DNA of 64,000 nucleotides from Mucilaginibacter sp. SMC90. GTDB lineage: Bacteria; Bacteroidota; Bacteroidia; Sphingobacteriales; Sphingobacteriaceae. Position numbers and translations under genes: made by a program. Positions 8,227 to 17,242 of the stretch are shown piece by piece; position 1 is the stretch's first letter, and each line of letters opens with the position of its first letter. The stretch covers positions 6,758,001-6,822,000 of the forward strand of contig NZ_CP094527.1 of the NCBI RefSeq assembly GCF_022811725.1, written 5' to 3'. Below the pieces are notes generated by a model. That model had not been told where the DNA came from. It worked only from the letters and a program-made list of their open reading frames with translations, and did no database searches.

Positions 8227-9622
8227 ATAATTCCTTCACTGCCGCTTTAAACTGGTTGCCGCGATCTTCGTAATTCTTAAACAGATCAAAGCTGGCACAA
8301 GCCGGTGACAATAATACAGTATCACCTTTGGTTGCCAGGTGATAAGCCACCGTTGCAGCTTCCTGCGCTGATGATGTATTTACTATAATTTCAACCATAT
8401 CCTCAAATGCATCATGAATACGCTTGTTATCCTTGCCTAAACACACAATTGCTTTTACCTTTTGCTTAATCAGGTCATTCAGCATACTGTAATCATTTCC
8501 CTTGTCAACACCACCCAAAATGAGTACAACATCATTGGTCATACTTTCTAAAGCGTACCAGGTTGAGTTAACGTTGGTGGCCTTTGAATCATTAATAAAG
8601 CGGATGCCCGATATATTGGCAACAAACTCCAGGCGGTGCTCAATGCTTTTAAAGTTGCCCATGCTCTCCCTCATCGTTTCGTTGCGCAGCTCCAACACCT
8701 TTGCTACAATACCCGATGCCATGGAGTTGTAAATGTTGTGTTTGCCTTGCAGGGCCAGTTCTTGAATTGACATTGTAAAATGTTCTTGTTTGGTGTTTAT
8801 GACAATATTGTCGTTACTATCCAGGTATGCGCCCGGTTCAAATTTCTGCTGTATAGAAAATGGCAGCAGCTGCGCCCCAAACGTTCGTTCTTTCATTCCA
8901 TTTATTGTTTCCGGATCATCGGCACAATAAATAAAATAATCAGTCGCCGTTTGGTTCTGCGTTATCCTGAATTTAGATGCCGCATAATTTTCCAGTTTAT
9001 AATCGTACCTGTCCAAATGGTCGGGCGTAATATTCAGTAATACAGCTATGTCAACTTTAAATTTGAACATATCGTCGAGCATAAAGCTGCTCAGCTCCAA
9101 CACGTACCAGTCAAACTTTTCGGTAGCCACCTGGTAAGCAAAGCTTTTACCTATGTTACCGGCCAACCCAACATTTAAGCCTGCATTGTGCAGGATGTGG
9201 TAGGTTAAACTGGTGGTAGTTGTTTTACCGTTTGATCCTGTGATCCCGATGATCTTTGCATCAGTATACCTCCCGGCAAACTCAATTTCAGATATTACAG
9301 GCGTTCCCTTTTCGTGCAGCTTTTTAATGATCGGGGCCTTATCCGGAATACCGGGGCTTTTGATCACTTCTGCAGCGTTCAGGATCAGTTCTTCAGTATG
9401 TTGCTTCTCTTCAAAAGGGATTTTCCAATCTTCGAGTTGCTTTTTATAGTTATCAGCAATGCCGCCAAAATCCGACACAAAAACATCAAAGCCCTGCTGT
9501 TGCGCAAGGTATGCCGCCCCAACACCGCTTTCGCCGGCACCGAGGATGACAAGGCGTACCGCCCCCCCCGCCCCCTGAAGGGGGTGCTTTTGATTTGCGT
9601 CTTTGTTATCGTTATGGTTCAT
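8225..9622 (-). CDS. murD: UDP-N-acetylmuramoyl-L-alanine--D-glutamate ligase MurD
   Basis: MurD adds D-glutamate to UDP-MurNAc-L-Ala. The Rossmann-like start VILGAGESGVGAA is at residues 25-37, the ATP loop GSNGKTTT at 129-136, and the Mur ligase signature FINDSKATN in the C-terminal half. The ATG at 9622 is taken over a GTG eight codons earlier. Residues 1-24 are an unusual extension before the conserved start, and part of it (about HPLQGAGGAV) is encoded by a GC-rich palindromic repeat at 9562-9584. No start codon lies after the repeat, so the repeat must be translated. The product is 465 residues. Confidence 0.95.
   Translation of the reverse strand: MNHNDNKDANQKHPLQGAGGAVRLVILGAGESGVGAAYLAQQQGFDVFVSDFGGIADNYKKQLEDWKIPFEEKQHTEELILNAAEVIKSPGIPDKAPIIKKLHEKGTPVISEIEFAGRYTDAKIIGITGSNGKTTTTSLTYHILHNAGLNVGLAGNIGKSFAYQVATEKFDWYVLELSSFMLDDMFKFKVDIAVLLNITPDHLDRYDYKLENYAASKFRITQNQTATDYFIYCADDPETINGMKERTFGAQLLPFSIQQKFEPGAYLDSNDNIVINTKQEHFTMSIQELALQGKHNIYNSMASGIVAKVLELRNETMRESMGNFKSIEHRLEFVANISGIRFINDSKATNVNSTWYALESMTNDVVLILGGVDKGNDYSMLNDLIKQKVKAIVCLGKDNKRIHDAFEDMVEIIVNTSSAQEAATVAYHLATKGDTVLLSPACASFDLFKNYEDRGNQFKAAVKEL
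9562..9588. repeat. GC-rich palindromic repeat inside the 5' end of murD
   Basis: A C-rich stretch containing CCCCCTGAAGGGGG (9571-9584), a 5-bp palindrome around TGAA, preceded by an eight-C run. Similar units are scattered through genomes of this group as intergenic elements, from general knowledge. Here it is read in frame and contributes about ten Gly/Ala-rich residues to the MurD N-terminus. Confidence 0.55.
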
Positions 9623-9638
9623 TTCTATTTTCTTTTGG

Positions 9639-9671
9639 GATTTCACCGATTGTTTGATGATTTCACCGATT
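9639..9671. repeat. Direct repeat GATTTCACCGATT x2
   Basis: GATTTCACCGATT occurs at 9639-9651 and 9659-9671, start to start 20 bp, in the mraY-murD gap just before the chosen murD start. Together with the adjoining heptad array it fills this junction with repeats. Confidence 0.6.
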
Positions 9672-9681
9672 CTCTTTTCTT

Positions 9682-9748
9682 TCTTGTCTCTTGACGCTTG
9701 ATTTCCTGACTCTCGATCTTTTGTCCTCTAATCTCCAATTACTAACCT
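9682..9748. repeat. Degenerate heptad array abutting the mraY stop codon
   Basis: Units TCTTGTC, TCTTGAC, GCTTGATT, TCCTGAC, TCTCGATC, TTTTGTC, CTCTAAT, then CTCCAATTA, run with a basic period of 7 up to the mraY stop codon (9749-9751). The first units are of the same family as the array after ftsZ; the last ones resemble the array after ftsW. Confidence 0.6.
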
Positions 9749-10990
9749 CTAACGAAGTTTCAACGTTATCACCGTCACTATTGCCAGCAGGATACAAATG
9801 ATCCAGAAGCGGGTAACGATCTTAGCCTCGTGGAAACCTTTTTTCTGATAGTGGTGGTGCAGCGGGGCCATTAAAAACACCCTTCTGCCTTCGCCAAATT
9901 TCTTTTTGGTATACTTAAACCATGATACCTGGATGATCACCGAAAAATTCTCTACCAGGAAAACACCGCATAGTAATGGCAGCATCAATTCCTTACGGAT
10001 CATAATGGCAAACACCGCAATGATGCCACCTATGGCCAAACTGCCGGTATCGCCCATGAACACCTGTGCCGGATATGAGTTATACCATAAAAAGCCAACA
10101 CATGCCCCCACAAATGCACCGGCGAAAATTACCAGCTCGCCCGAGTTAGGGATATACATAATATTCAGGTAATCGGCAATAACCGTGTTACCCGATACAT
10201 AAGCCAGTATAGCCAGCGTAATTCCTATAATGGCCGAGGTACCCGTAGCCAGGCCATCAATACCATCGGTTATATTTGCCCCGTTAGAGATAAACGTGAT
10301 AATAAGGATCACGAAAAACAGGAACACCACCAATGCATATTGCTCGTAACCTTTGCCCAAAAACTTAAGCACTTTGGCATAATCAAACTCATTGTTTTTA
10401 TAAAAAGGCATGGTGGTTTTGGTCGAACGTACATCCTGGGTATAAACCGGGGCATTACGTTTCATATGAAACTCAACCGGGGCATCGTCCTTTACCGGCA
10501 ACACCACTTCCTGCCGGATGATGATATTGCTGTTGAAATACATTGTCCAACCAACAATAAGCGATAAACCTACCTGGCCAATGATCTTGAACCTGCCCGC
10601 CAAACCCTCTTTATTCTTTTTAAATACTTTAATATAATCGTCCAAAAAACCAATAGCACCCAGCCAAACGGTGGTGATGATCATCAGGATCACGTATACA
10701 TTTTCCAGCTTGGCAAACAGTAGCGTCGGTATCAAAATACCCAGCAAAATGATAATACCGCCCATAGTTGGCGTACCTGATTTTTGCATCTGCCCTTCTA
10801 AACCTAAATTCCTTACGGTTTCGCCCACCTGTTTAAACCGCAAATAATCTATCAGCCGCCTGCCGTAAACCGTAGTGATCAGCAATGATGTGATTACAGC
10901 CATCGCCATCCGGAAAGTGATGTATTGAAATACACCTACCCCGGGGATACTGTAATTTTTGCTTAAGTAGCTAAACAGGTAATACAACAT
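9749..10990 (-). CDS. mraY: Phospho-N-acetylmuramoyl-pentapeptide transferase MraY
   Basis: MraY is the integral membrane enzyme that moves phospho-MurNAc-pentapeptide onto undecaprenyl phosphate to make lipid I. Diagnostic motifs are the Mg-binding GFLDDYIKV, NITDGIDGLATG, FMGDTGSLAIGG, and the histidine cluster LHHHYQKKG near the C-terminus. About ten membrane segments are predicted by eye. At 413 residues it is longer than E. coli MraY (360), owing to an inserted soluble segment at about residues 170-215, which is common in this phylum. It starts 30 bases after the murE stop codon. Confidence 0.97.
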   Translation of the reverse strand: MLYYLFSYLSKNYSIPGVGVFQYITFRMAMAVITSLLITTVYGRRLIDYLRFKQVGETVRNLGLEGQMQKSGTPTMGGIIILLGILIPTLLFAKLENVYVILMIITTVWLGAIGFLDDYIKVFKKNKEGLAGRFKIIGQVGLSLIVGWTMYFNSNIIIRQEVVLPVKDDAPVEFHMKRNAPVYTQDVRSTKTTMPFYKNNEFDYAKVLKFLGKGYEQYALVVFLFFVILIITFISNGANITDGIDGLATGTSAIIGITLAILAYVSGNTVIADYLNIMYIPNSGELVIFAGAFVGACVGFLWYNSYPAQVFMGDTGSLAIGGIIAVFAIMIRKELMLPLLCGVFLVENFSVIIQVSWFKYTKKKFGEGRRVFLMAPLHHHYQKKGFHEAKIVTRFWIICILLAIVTVITLKLR

Positions 10991-11020
10991 TGCTTTTATC
11001 TTTTACTATATAGTATCTTC

Positions 11021-12481
11021 TTATATCAAATCTTTAAACTGATCCTCCAGCTCTTCCATATCATCGAAGTGGTTTTTCACTCCGTTTATTTCCTGATATT
11101 TTTCGTGCCCTTTACCTGCTACCAGGATAATATCACCTGGATTAGCCAGCATACAAGCTGTTTTAATAGCCTCATGCCTGTCGATGATGCTTACTGTATG
11201 CCTTTTAAATGCCGGATCGACACCTTCTTCCATTTCTTTGATGATCTGCGCCGGATCTTCGGTACGCGGATTATCAGATGTAAGGATCACTTTATCGCTC
11301 CACTCACAGGCAGTTTTAGCCATAATAGGGCGCTTGGTTTTATCCCTGTCGCCGCCGCAGCCAATTACTGTGATCACTTTTTCGTTACCCTTACGGATAT
11401 CGTGAATAGTGCTCAGTACATTCTGCACAGCATCCGGCGTATGGGCATAATCAACTATACCTACTACCTTGTTAGGTGCTGTTATGTATTCAAATCTACC
11501 TTCGGCACCGGTTAGTTTGCTTAGGCTGGTGAGTACTTTCGCTTTATCCTGTTCAAGTAACATCGCGGTAGCGTAAACACCTAACAAGTTGTAAGCATTG
11601 AATGTGCCCACCATTTTAAACCATACTTCCTCACCATCAATTTGTAGCAACAAGCCACTGAATTGATTTTCGAGGATGCGGGCTTTATAGTCGGCCATGG
11701 TTTTAAGGCCATAGCTTTTTTTATGCGCCGCTGTATTTTGCAGCATTACATTACCATTTTTATCATCGCTATTGGTAAGTGCAAAAGCATCTTTAGGCAA
11801 ACCATCAAAAAACTCTTTCTTGGCGTTTAAATACCTCAAAAAGGTTTTATGATAATCTAAATGATCATGTGTTAAGTTGGTAAATACGCCACCGGCAAAA
11901 ACTAAACTTTCAATCCGTTTTTGTGAAATAGCGTGCGAACTCACCTCCATAAAGCAATAATCACAACCACTATCCACCATTTCGGCAAGCAAACTGTTCA
12001 GCTCAACCGGATCAGGCGTGGTATGCGTTGACGGGATCACTTTACCGTTGATCTGATTTTCAACAGTTGAAAGCAAGCCGCATTTATAGCCCAGATCGCG
12101 AAACAACTGGTAAAGCAGCGTGGCGATAGTTGTTTTACCATTAGTACCTGTTACCCCAACCAGTTTCAATTTGGCCGATGGGTTATCATAAAAGTTAGCA
12201 GCTACAATGCCTAAGGCTACTGCCGAATCGGCTACCATCAGAAAATCAACCTCGCCGGTGGTGTGAGCAGGCAAATCTTCGCAAATAACTGCCACGGCAC
12301 CTTTTTTAATAGCCTGGTCAATATAGTCATGCCCATCAACTACGGTTCCCTTTACAGCAACAAACATCGCCCCCGGGATTACAGCCCTCGAATCAAAAGC
12401 AATCGCCGTTATTTCCACATCGGCGCTTCCCTGCAATTCAGTGAAGGCCAGTCCATCAATTACATCGCTTAAATACCTCAT
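11021..12481 (-). CDS. murE: UDP-MurNAc-L-Ala-D-Glu--meso-diaminopimelate ligase MurE
   Basis: MurE adds the third amino acid of the peptidoglycan stem. The ATP loop TGTNGKTT is at residues 111-118. The substrate-selecting motif DNPR at 403-406 is the form found in enzymes that use meso-diaminopimelate, so the cell wall is predicted to be of the DAP type. At 486 residues it matches the family. Its ATG overlaps the ftsI stop codon by 4 bases (ATGA), giving translational coupling. Confidence 0.97.
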   Translation of the reverse strand: MRYLSDVIDGLAFTELQGSADVEITAIAFDSRAVIPGAMFVAVKGTVVDGHDYIDQAIKKGAVAVICEDLPAHTTGEVDFLMVADSAVALGIVAANFYDNPSAKLKLVGVTGTNGKTTIATLLYQLFRDLGYKCGLLSTVENQINGKVIPSTHTTPDPVELNSLLAEMVDSGCDYCFMEVSSHAISQKRIESLVFAGGVFTNLTHDHLDYHKTFLRYLNAKKEFFDGLPKDAFALTNSDDKNGNVMLQNTAAHKKSYGLKTMADYKARILENQFSGLLLQIDGEEVWFKMVGTFNAYNLLGVYATAMLLEQDKAKVLTSLSKLTGAEGRFEYITAPNKVVGIVDYAHTPDAVQNVLSTIHDIRKGNEKVITVIGCGGDRDKTKRPIMAKTACEWSDKVILTSDNPRTEDPAQIIKEMEEGVDPAFKRHTVSIIDRHEAIKTACMLANPGDIILVAGKGHEKYQEINGVKNHFDDMEELEDQFKDLI

Positions 12482-14577
12482 TGCAGTTCTAATAAAATTC
12501 GTGATCCCTTTGGTATAGCACTTCCACCGGTAACTGATTGATTGGCAACCACACCGCTTCCGCGTACAGTTACCTTATAACCAGCATTACCCATTACGTA
12601 TAACGCATCACTAAGCCCCATGCCTGTTACCGATGGCACGGTACCGTTTTTATATTTCACCTCTTCAAACGGGATACCGTTGCTTGTATCAACCGTACTG
12701 TTGGCTGATGCATACAAAGGCTTAACACCCAGTTTTGAATAAACCTTTTTAAGGGCTTTCATATTACCTTGCTTTACCTGCGGCATTACAGTATTGCCAA
12801 CATAATGGCTTTGTGAACTTTGGTTAATATCCAGGTCATTGGCGTAAACCCTGTCGGCCACTTCCCTAAACACCGGGCCGGCTACCTTAGCTGCCAGGTA
12901 ATCGCCCTGGGTTGGGTTATTGATCACCACGATCATCGAATACTTAGGACGATCGGCCGGGAAGTAACCACAAAACGATGCCTGGTATTTTTTATCCTTA
13001 TAACCTTTGGTTCCGTTAGCCACCTGCGCTGTACCGGTTTTACCCGCCACGCTGTAAAGCTTGTTTTTAATAACGTTTTTACCAGTGCCATTCATCACAA
13101 CACCTTCAAGCATCCCCCTCACTTTACCTAAAGTTGCTTCAGAACACACCTGCTCGGTAATTACCCTTGCCTGAAACTGCTCTATAGGATTGCCTAACCT
13201 CCTGATCTCACGAACCAGCAACGGGGCAATCATTTTGCCATTATTAGCTACCGAATTATAATAAGCCAGCATTTGCAGCGGCGTAATATTCATTTCATAA
13301 CCATAAGCCATTTCGGGCAAGCTGTAATTTTTGTTCCAGCTGCGGTTTGATGGATTCTTGATCACCGGTTTGCCCTCACCCTGAATTTGCAGTCCGAGTT
13401 TCTCGTTTAAATGATAGCTATACAGTTTATTGATGTACTGCCATGGATTATTATGATAAAACTTATCAACCAATTTAGCTGCTGCCACGTTTGATGATTC
13501 TTCAAAAGCCCGCTTAACCGACATTTCATAGTTATCATGCTCGGTATCGGTAATAGTTGGCCCTTTAACAAATTTATACCTGCCGCCTTCAGCATTAATT
13601 ATGGTACTGGTATCAATTTTATGCTGATCGAGCAGGGTCATGTATGATGCCAGTTTAAAGGTTGATCCCGGATCGATTGCGTTACTGATAGCATAGTTCA
13701 TTTGCTCTCTGTAGTCACCATCCTTAGTGCGCGTGTAATTTGCAATTGCCCTGATCTCGCCGGTTGATACCTCCATCAGCACAACACAGCCATGATCGGC
13801 AGCACTTTTAACCAGTTGTTTTTTTAACGCATCCTGCGCCACATCCTGAAAGTTCACGTTAATGGTTGAAATAATATCAGCACCATCTTTAGGTGCTATT
13901 TCATCTTCATCATCAACCGGCATCCAGATACCGCCCGGAATACGCTGCATTAAACGCCTGCCGCTTTCACCATTAATATATGATGAATAAGCTCCTTCCA
14001 ACCCAACCGGGTTCTTTACGTTTTCGTTTTTGTAACCGATAGTACGTGCCGCCAGCGACTGGAATGGCAGGATCCTCTTATTTTTTTGAATAACGATAAG
14101 CCCCCCTTTGTACCTACCCATGTTAAATACCGGAAACTGGCGGATCTTTTTCAGATCCTGGTACGATACCTTACGCCTGATCAGCAGATAACGTGAGCTA
14201 TCCCTGCGGGCTTCACGCAATACGCGCGAATAATCCCTTGCCGACCTGTCACCAAACATACCCGATAGCTTTGCAGCCAGCAGGTCGATATTATTATTAA
14301 ATGCCGTATCCGAGGCAATACCACCGGCCAGCATATCCATGTGCAACTCATACTCAGGTACCGAAGTAGCCAGCAAACTTCCGTCAACAGAAAAAATATT
14401 ACCCCTTGCTGCTTCAACAGTTTGATATTGAGCAGAAAGATCGGCAGCCATCGCCTTCCATTTATCGCCCTGAACGTATTGCAGGCGACAAAGCTGAACT
14501 ACAACCGCAATAGCCAAAAGCAAAACAAGCCCGAAGGCTAAATAAACCCTGGCCAGTATGTTAGTTCTAATTCCCAT
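12478..14577 (-). CDS. ftsI: Class B penicillin-binding protein FtsI with PASTA domain
   Basis: FtsI (PBP3-type) is the septal transpeptidase that cross-links new peptidoglycan with FtsW. A single membrane helix is at about residues 8-30, followed by the dimerisation/pedestal region. The transpeptidase domain has the catalytic SxxK as S305-TFK, an SSN motif near residue 360, and KTGTA near residue 515. A C-terminal PASTA-like domain (from about residue 640, VPSVTGMGLSDAL) binds peptidoglycan or beta-lactams in other proteins. At 699 residues it is longer than E. coli FtsI because of PASTA. It overlaps ftsL by 11 bases and murE by 4. Confidence 0.96.
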   Translation of the reverse strand: MGIRTNILARVYLAFGLVLLLAIAVVVQLCRLQYVQGDKWKAMAADLSAQYQTVEAARGNIFSVDGSLLATSVPEYELHMDMLAGGIASDTAFNNNIDLLAAKLSGMFGDRSARDYSRVLREARRDSSRYLLIRRKVSYQDLKKIRQFPVFNMGRYKGGLIVIQKNKRILPFQSLAARTIGYKNENVKNPVGLEGAYSSYINGESGRRLMQRIPGGIWMPVDDEDEIAPKDGADIISTINVNFQDVAQDALKKQLVKSAADHGCVVLMEVSTGEIRAIANYTRTKDGDYREQMNYAISNAIDPGSTFKLASYMTLLDQHKIDTSTIINAEGGRYKFVKGPTITDTEHDNYEMSVKRAFEESSNVAAAKLVDKFYHNNPWQYINKLYSYHLNEKLGLQIQGEGKPVIKNPSNRSWNKNYSLPEMAYGYEMNITPLQMLAYYNSVANNGKMIAPLLVREIRRLGNPIEQFQARVITEQVCSEATLGKVRGMLEGVVMNGTGKNVIKNKLYSVAGKTGTAQVANGTKGYKDKKYQASFCGYFPADRPKYSMIVVINNPTQGDYLAAKVAGPVFREVADRVYANDLDINQSSQSHYVGNTVMPQVKQGNMKALKKVYSKLGVKPLYASANSTVDTSNGIPFEEVKYKNGTVPSVTGMGLSDALYVMGNAGYKVTVRGSGVVANQSVTGGSAIPKGSRILLELQ

Positions 14578-14977
14578 CTGTATCCTCCTTCACTGTTATT
14601 TTTCCCGGCGGATCAACCGACTGGCTCAAGCCCAAAGTATCGGCACGCTTAGCAACTTCAGTAAGCGTACTTTTAAATGCCATATCGGCCTTGGTCGATT
14701 TATAATCCCAGCCCAGTTCTTTAACTTCTTTGGTAAGCGCATCAATTTCACGTACCGATTTTTCGGCATAGTGCATGTTACCAATGTACACCATACCTAA
14801 TAACGCCAAAAACAAAACAAAGGGCAAAGCATTTGTGGCCTTCTCGGTTGTTAGAAAGCCTTTGGTAAAAAGTTGCGTAAAAAAGTTATCAGGCAGCTCC
14901 CTTGCAGGCCGCCTTTCTTCAACAACTTCTTCTACTTCCTCTTCTTCCTGAATTTCTGTACGTAAACGATTGGTCAT
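14567..14977 (-). CDS. ftsL: FtsL-like divisome protein
   Basis: A small bitopic protein in the usual ftsL position between rsmH and ftsI. The acidic N-terminal cytoplasmic part contains a Glu/Val-rich run (about residues 8-25), one membrane helix spans about 48-66 (FVLFLALLGMVYIGN), and a short periplasmic segment with helical, coiled-coil-like character follows. FtsL with FtsB activates FtsWI. Sequence conservation is low, so the call depends on size (136 residues), topology and position. It overlaps rsmH by 4 and ftsI by 11 bases. Confidence 0.8.
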   Translation of the reverse strand: MTNRLRTEIQEEEEVEEVVEERRPARELPDNFFTQLFTKGFLTTEKATNALPFVLFLALLGMVYIGNMHYAEKSVREIDALTKEVKELGWDYKSTKADMAFKSTLTEVAKRADTLGLSQSVDPPGKITVKEDTDGN

Positions 14978-15876
14978 TTTTTTACAGCTATTCTTAATTT
15001 AGCGCTCCGTGCCCTGTTATTATTGGTTATCTCCTCTGCCGATGCCGTTATAGCCCCGCGGCTTACAGCATCAAGCGGTTTATTATCGTTGCCATAAAGG
15101 TCTTTTTCAACCTCGCCACTGAACTTGCCTTTGGCGATGAAGTTTTTTACCAGCCTGTCTTCCAGCGAGTGATATGACATCACCACCAGCCTGCCGCCAA
15201 CACCTAAAACCTCTGCCGACTGCATTAAAAAATCCTTCAATGCTTCCAGCTCCTGGTTAACCTCTATCCTCAATGCCTGGAACACTTGCGCTAGGTATTT
15301 ATTTTCTTTCCCTTTTGGAATGCGGTTACTGATCACATTTTTCAGATCAGCAATAGTCACTACCGGTGTATTTAACCTTGCTGTCGCAATGGTTTCAGCC
15401 AGTGATTTAGCATTCTGGATTTCTCCGTAAATGCCAAAGATCCGGTGCAGATCGGCAACCGCGTAGTTATTTACCACATCCTTAGCAGTCAGCTCGCCCA
15501 ACTGGTTCATGCGCATATCCAACTCGGCATCAAACCGGATGGAAAATCCGCGGTCGGCCTCATCAAACTGGTGCGATGACACGCCCAAATCGGCCAGGAT
15601 CCCATTTACAGGGATAGCCCCGTGTAAACGGCAAAAGTTTTTGAGATACCTGAAATTCTGATCTACAAAAACAAAACGTTCATCATCAATTATATTCCGT
15701 TGCGCATCGGTATCCTGGTCAAAAGCGATCAGCCTGCCCTTAGGCCCCAAATGCTTCAATATCTCCCGCGAATGCCCGCCGCCGCCAAAGGTCACATCCA
15801 CATAAGTACCATCCGGATCAATATTCAGCCCATCAATACACTCCTTCAGCATTACCGGCACATGGTACTCACTCAT
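14974..15876 (-). CDS. rsmH: 16S rRNA (cytosine-1402-N4)-methyltransferase RsmH
   Basis: RsmH (MraW) uses SAM to methylate N4 of C1402 in the 16S rRNA decoding centre. The N-terminal HVPVMLKECIDGL and the SAM-binding VDVTFGGGGHSREIL (about residues 26-40) are characteristic, as are DLGVSSHQFD and the later MSYHSLEDRLVKNF. At 300 residues it is typical. The start codon overlaps the mraZ stop codon (ATGA), as in most dcw clusters. Confidence 0.97.
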   Translation of the reverse strand: MSEYHVPVMLKECIDGLNIDPDGTYVDVTFGGGGHSREILKHLGPKGRLIAFDQDTDAQRNIIDDERFVFVDQNFRYLKNFCRLHGAIPVNGILADLGVSSHQFDEADRGFSIRFDAELDMRMNQLGELTAKDVVNNYAVADLHRIFGIYGEIQNAKSLAETIATARLNTPVVTIADLKNVISNRIPKGKENKYLAQVFQALRIEVNQELEALKDFLMQSAEVLGVGGRLVVMSYHSLEDRLVKNFIAKGKFSGEVEKDLYGNDNKPLDAVSRGAITASAEEITNNNRARSAKLRIAVKK

Positions 15877-16334
15877 TCCTGCTCCTTACTTTTATTACCC
15901 ATTACCTTTTTTGCCAATGCGCCAAAGCTTTTCGGTTCATCGTCCATCAGCTTACGGTGCGCTTCGGCATCCCAAACCTCAATTTTATTCAACTGGCAAG
16001 CCAGCACAACATCGCCCTTTATACCTGCATACTCCAACAAAAACTTCGGCAATAAAACCCTGCCAGCGGCGTCAGGCATAAGCTCGGTAGCGCCACGGGT
16101 AAAATATCTTATAAAGGCTATATTATCCTCTTCGTATTCATTAAGTTTGCTTAGTTCTTCAAGTCGTTTATCCCATTCTTTTTTAGTGTATATGACAAGG
16201 TATTTTTCAAACCCGCGATTGATCACCAGACCTTCAGATTCCAATTCAGGAAGCTTTTTTTTAAGGCCAGCCGGTATCATCATCCTAAATTTAGGATCAA
16301 GCTTACACTCAAATTCACCGGTTAAAAACGACAT
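15873..16334 (-). CDS. mraZ: Transcriptional regulator MraZ
   Basis: MraZ is a ring-forming AbrB-like DNA-binding protein that controls the dcw operon by binding its own promoter region. The ATG at 16334 (MSFLTGEFECKLDPKFR) is chosen because it matches the family start; an in-frame ATG at 16382 would add 16 residues unlike the family and fall inside the operator. Two SpoVT-AbrB half repeats are visible, at about residues 5-50 and 80-125. 153 residues, first gene of the cluster. Its predicted operator of three 10-bp repeats lies 45-68 bp upstream. Confidence 0.94.
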   Translation of the reverse strand: MSFLTGEFECKLDPKFRMMIPAGLKKKLPELESEGLVINRGFEKYLVIYTKKEWDKRLEELSKLNEYEEDNIAFIRYFTRGATELMPDAAGRVLLPKFLLEYAGIKGDVVLACQLNKIEVWDAEAHRKLMDDEPKSFGALAKKVMGNKSKEQE

Positions 16335-16376
16335 TGTATGACTTGGGCAATTTTGTAACGTAAAAGTAAATACTTT

Positions 16377-16404
16377 TACCACTTTCTACCACTTTCTACC
16401 ACTA
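16377..16404 (-). promoter_or_regulatory. MraZ operator, three 10-bp repeats
   Basis: On the minus strand GTGG recurs three times at exactly 10-bp spacing (plus-strand CCAC at 16379, 16389 and 16399), within the unit AAAGTGGTAG. Direct repeats containing TGGG or GTGG with about one-turn spacing upstream of mraZ are the known MraZ-binding pattern. Two more GTGG copies, 13 bp apart (16468 and 16481), lie further upstream. No convincing -7/-33 promoter was found beside them. Confidence 0.75.
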
Positions 16405-16651
16405 AAAGTTTTCAACAATTTTTAGCCGGGTCTGTTTTATATTTTTTGAAGTTTTTCCCCGGTTTCACCACTAATAAAAACCACTAATAAACAAGCAGTT
16501 ACAACAAGCCACAGCTATAAATTATGAGCGGTTAAAGAGTGGGAGAAAAAACCATTTACAGCGAAACTATCGCTTCGGTAAACCGTAAATACCTAACCAA
16601 TTACGCGCTACTAATATTTTGTATATTAAGCCGTTGAACTTAACAAATTAC

Positions 16652-17242
16652 ATGTACGCCTATAAATACAAAGACATAGCCCTGGCTTTATACGAAGCCC
16701 TCATTCCCGACCCTTTTTACATAGAATTGTTACGGGGCAACCCTAACAACGAGTACACCAGGCAGGAAAGATTAATGAAATACATGGATTACTCCATGAC
16801 AGAGGGCGAAAAGTATGGCCGCTTAACTATTGCAGGAAATCCCGCTTACGGCGCAGCCATCTGGAGTAAACCTTTAGACCAAGCTACCGACAACGAAAAG
16901 AGCCTGCTAAAGAAAGATTTTATAAAAACGCACATGGGTGAAACGGCACTTGATGCCTATTCAACCATTGTTTCGTTCATGAGCGAACAGATTGACGCCG
17001 TACCGCCTGATGCATGGTACCTGTCAATTGCCGGAATCAAACCAGCTTACCAGGGTAAAGGCCTCGGTGCCGACCTATTAAATGCAATACTTGACGAAAC
17101 TGATAAAAACGGAACACCAACCTATCTTGAAACCTTCACTCCGCGTAACATCAGGTTTTATGAACGGATTGGATATAAAATAGCAAAAGAAGTATTTGAA
17201 CCGGTTACAAGTTGTAATTATTGGATTATGGTTAGGGGATAA
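16652..17242 (+). CDS. GNAT family N-acetyltransferase
   Basis: A protein with the GNAT fold, which transfers an acyl group from acyl-CoA to an amine. The CoA-binding motif A reads PAYQGKGLGADLLNAIL in the second half, and the end FYERIGYKIAKE is the usual final strand-helix. The ATG at 16652 (MYAYKYKDIALALY) is preferred to a TTG eleven codons earlier, giving 196 residues. It is transcribed away from mraZ, so the 317-bp space between them (16335-16651) holds the MraZ operator and presumably divergent promoters. The substrate cannot be deduced. Confidence 0.85.
   Translation: MYAYKYKDIALALYEALIPDPFYIELLRGNPNNEYTRQERLMKYMDYSMTEGEKYGRLTIAGNPAYGAAIWSKPLDQATDNEKSLLKKDFIKTHMGETALDAYSTIVSFMSEQIDAVPPDAWYLSIAGIKPAYQGKGLGADLLNAILDETDKNGTPTYLETFTPRNIRFYERIGYKIAKEVFEPVTSCNYWIMVRG

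Noticed and set aside
9682..9748. CRISPR array
   Set aside because: Units are 7 bp and degenerate, without spacers or cas genes.
15700..16341. A 213-residue plus-strand open frame opposite rsmH and mraZ
   Set aside because: Overlaps two well-supported genes on the other strand and has no recognisable domain.
16550..16592. Hairpin near TTTACAGCGA / TCGCTTCGGTAAA
   Set aside because: The stem has a three-base bulge and there is no T run or partner copy, so it is not convincing as a functional element.
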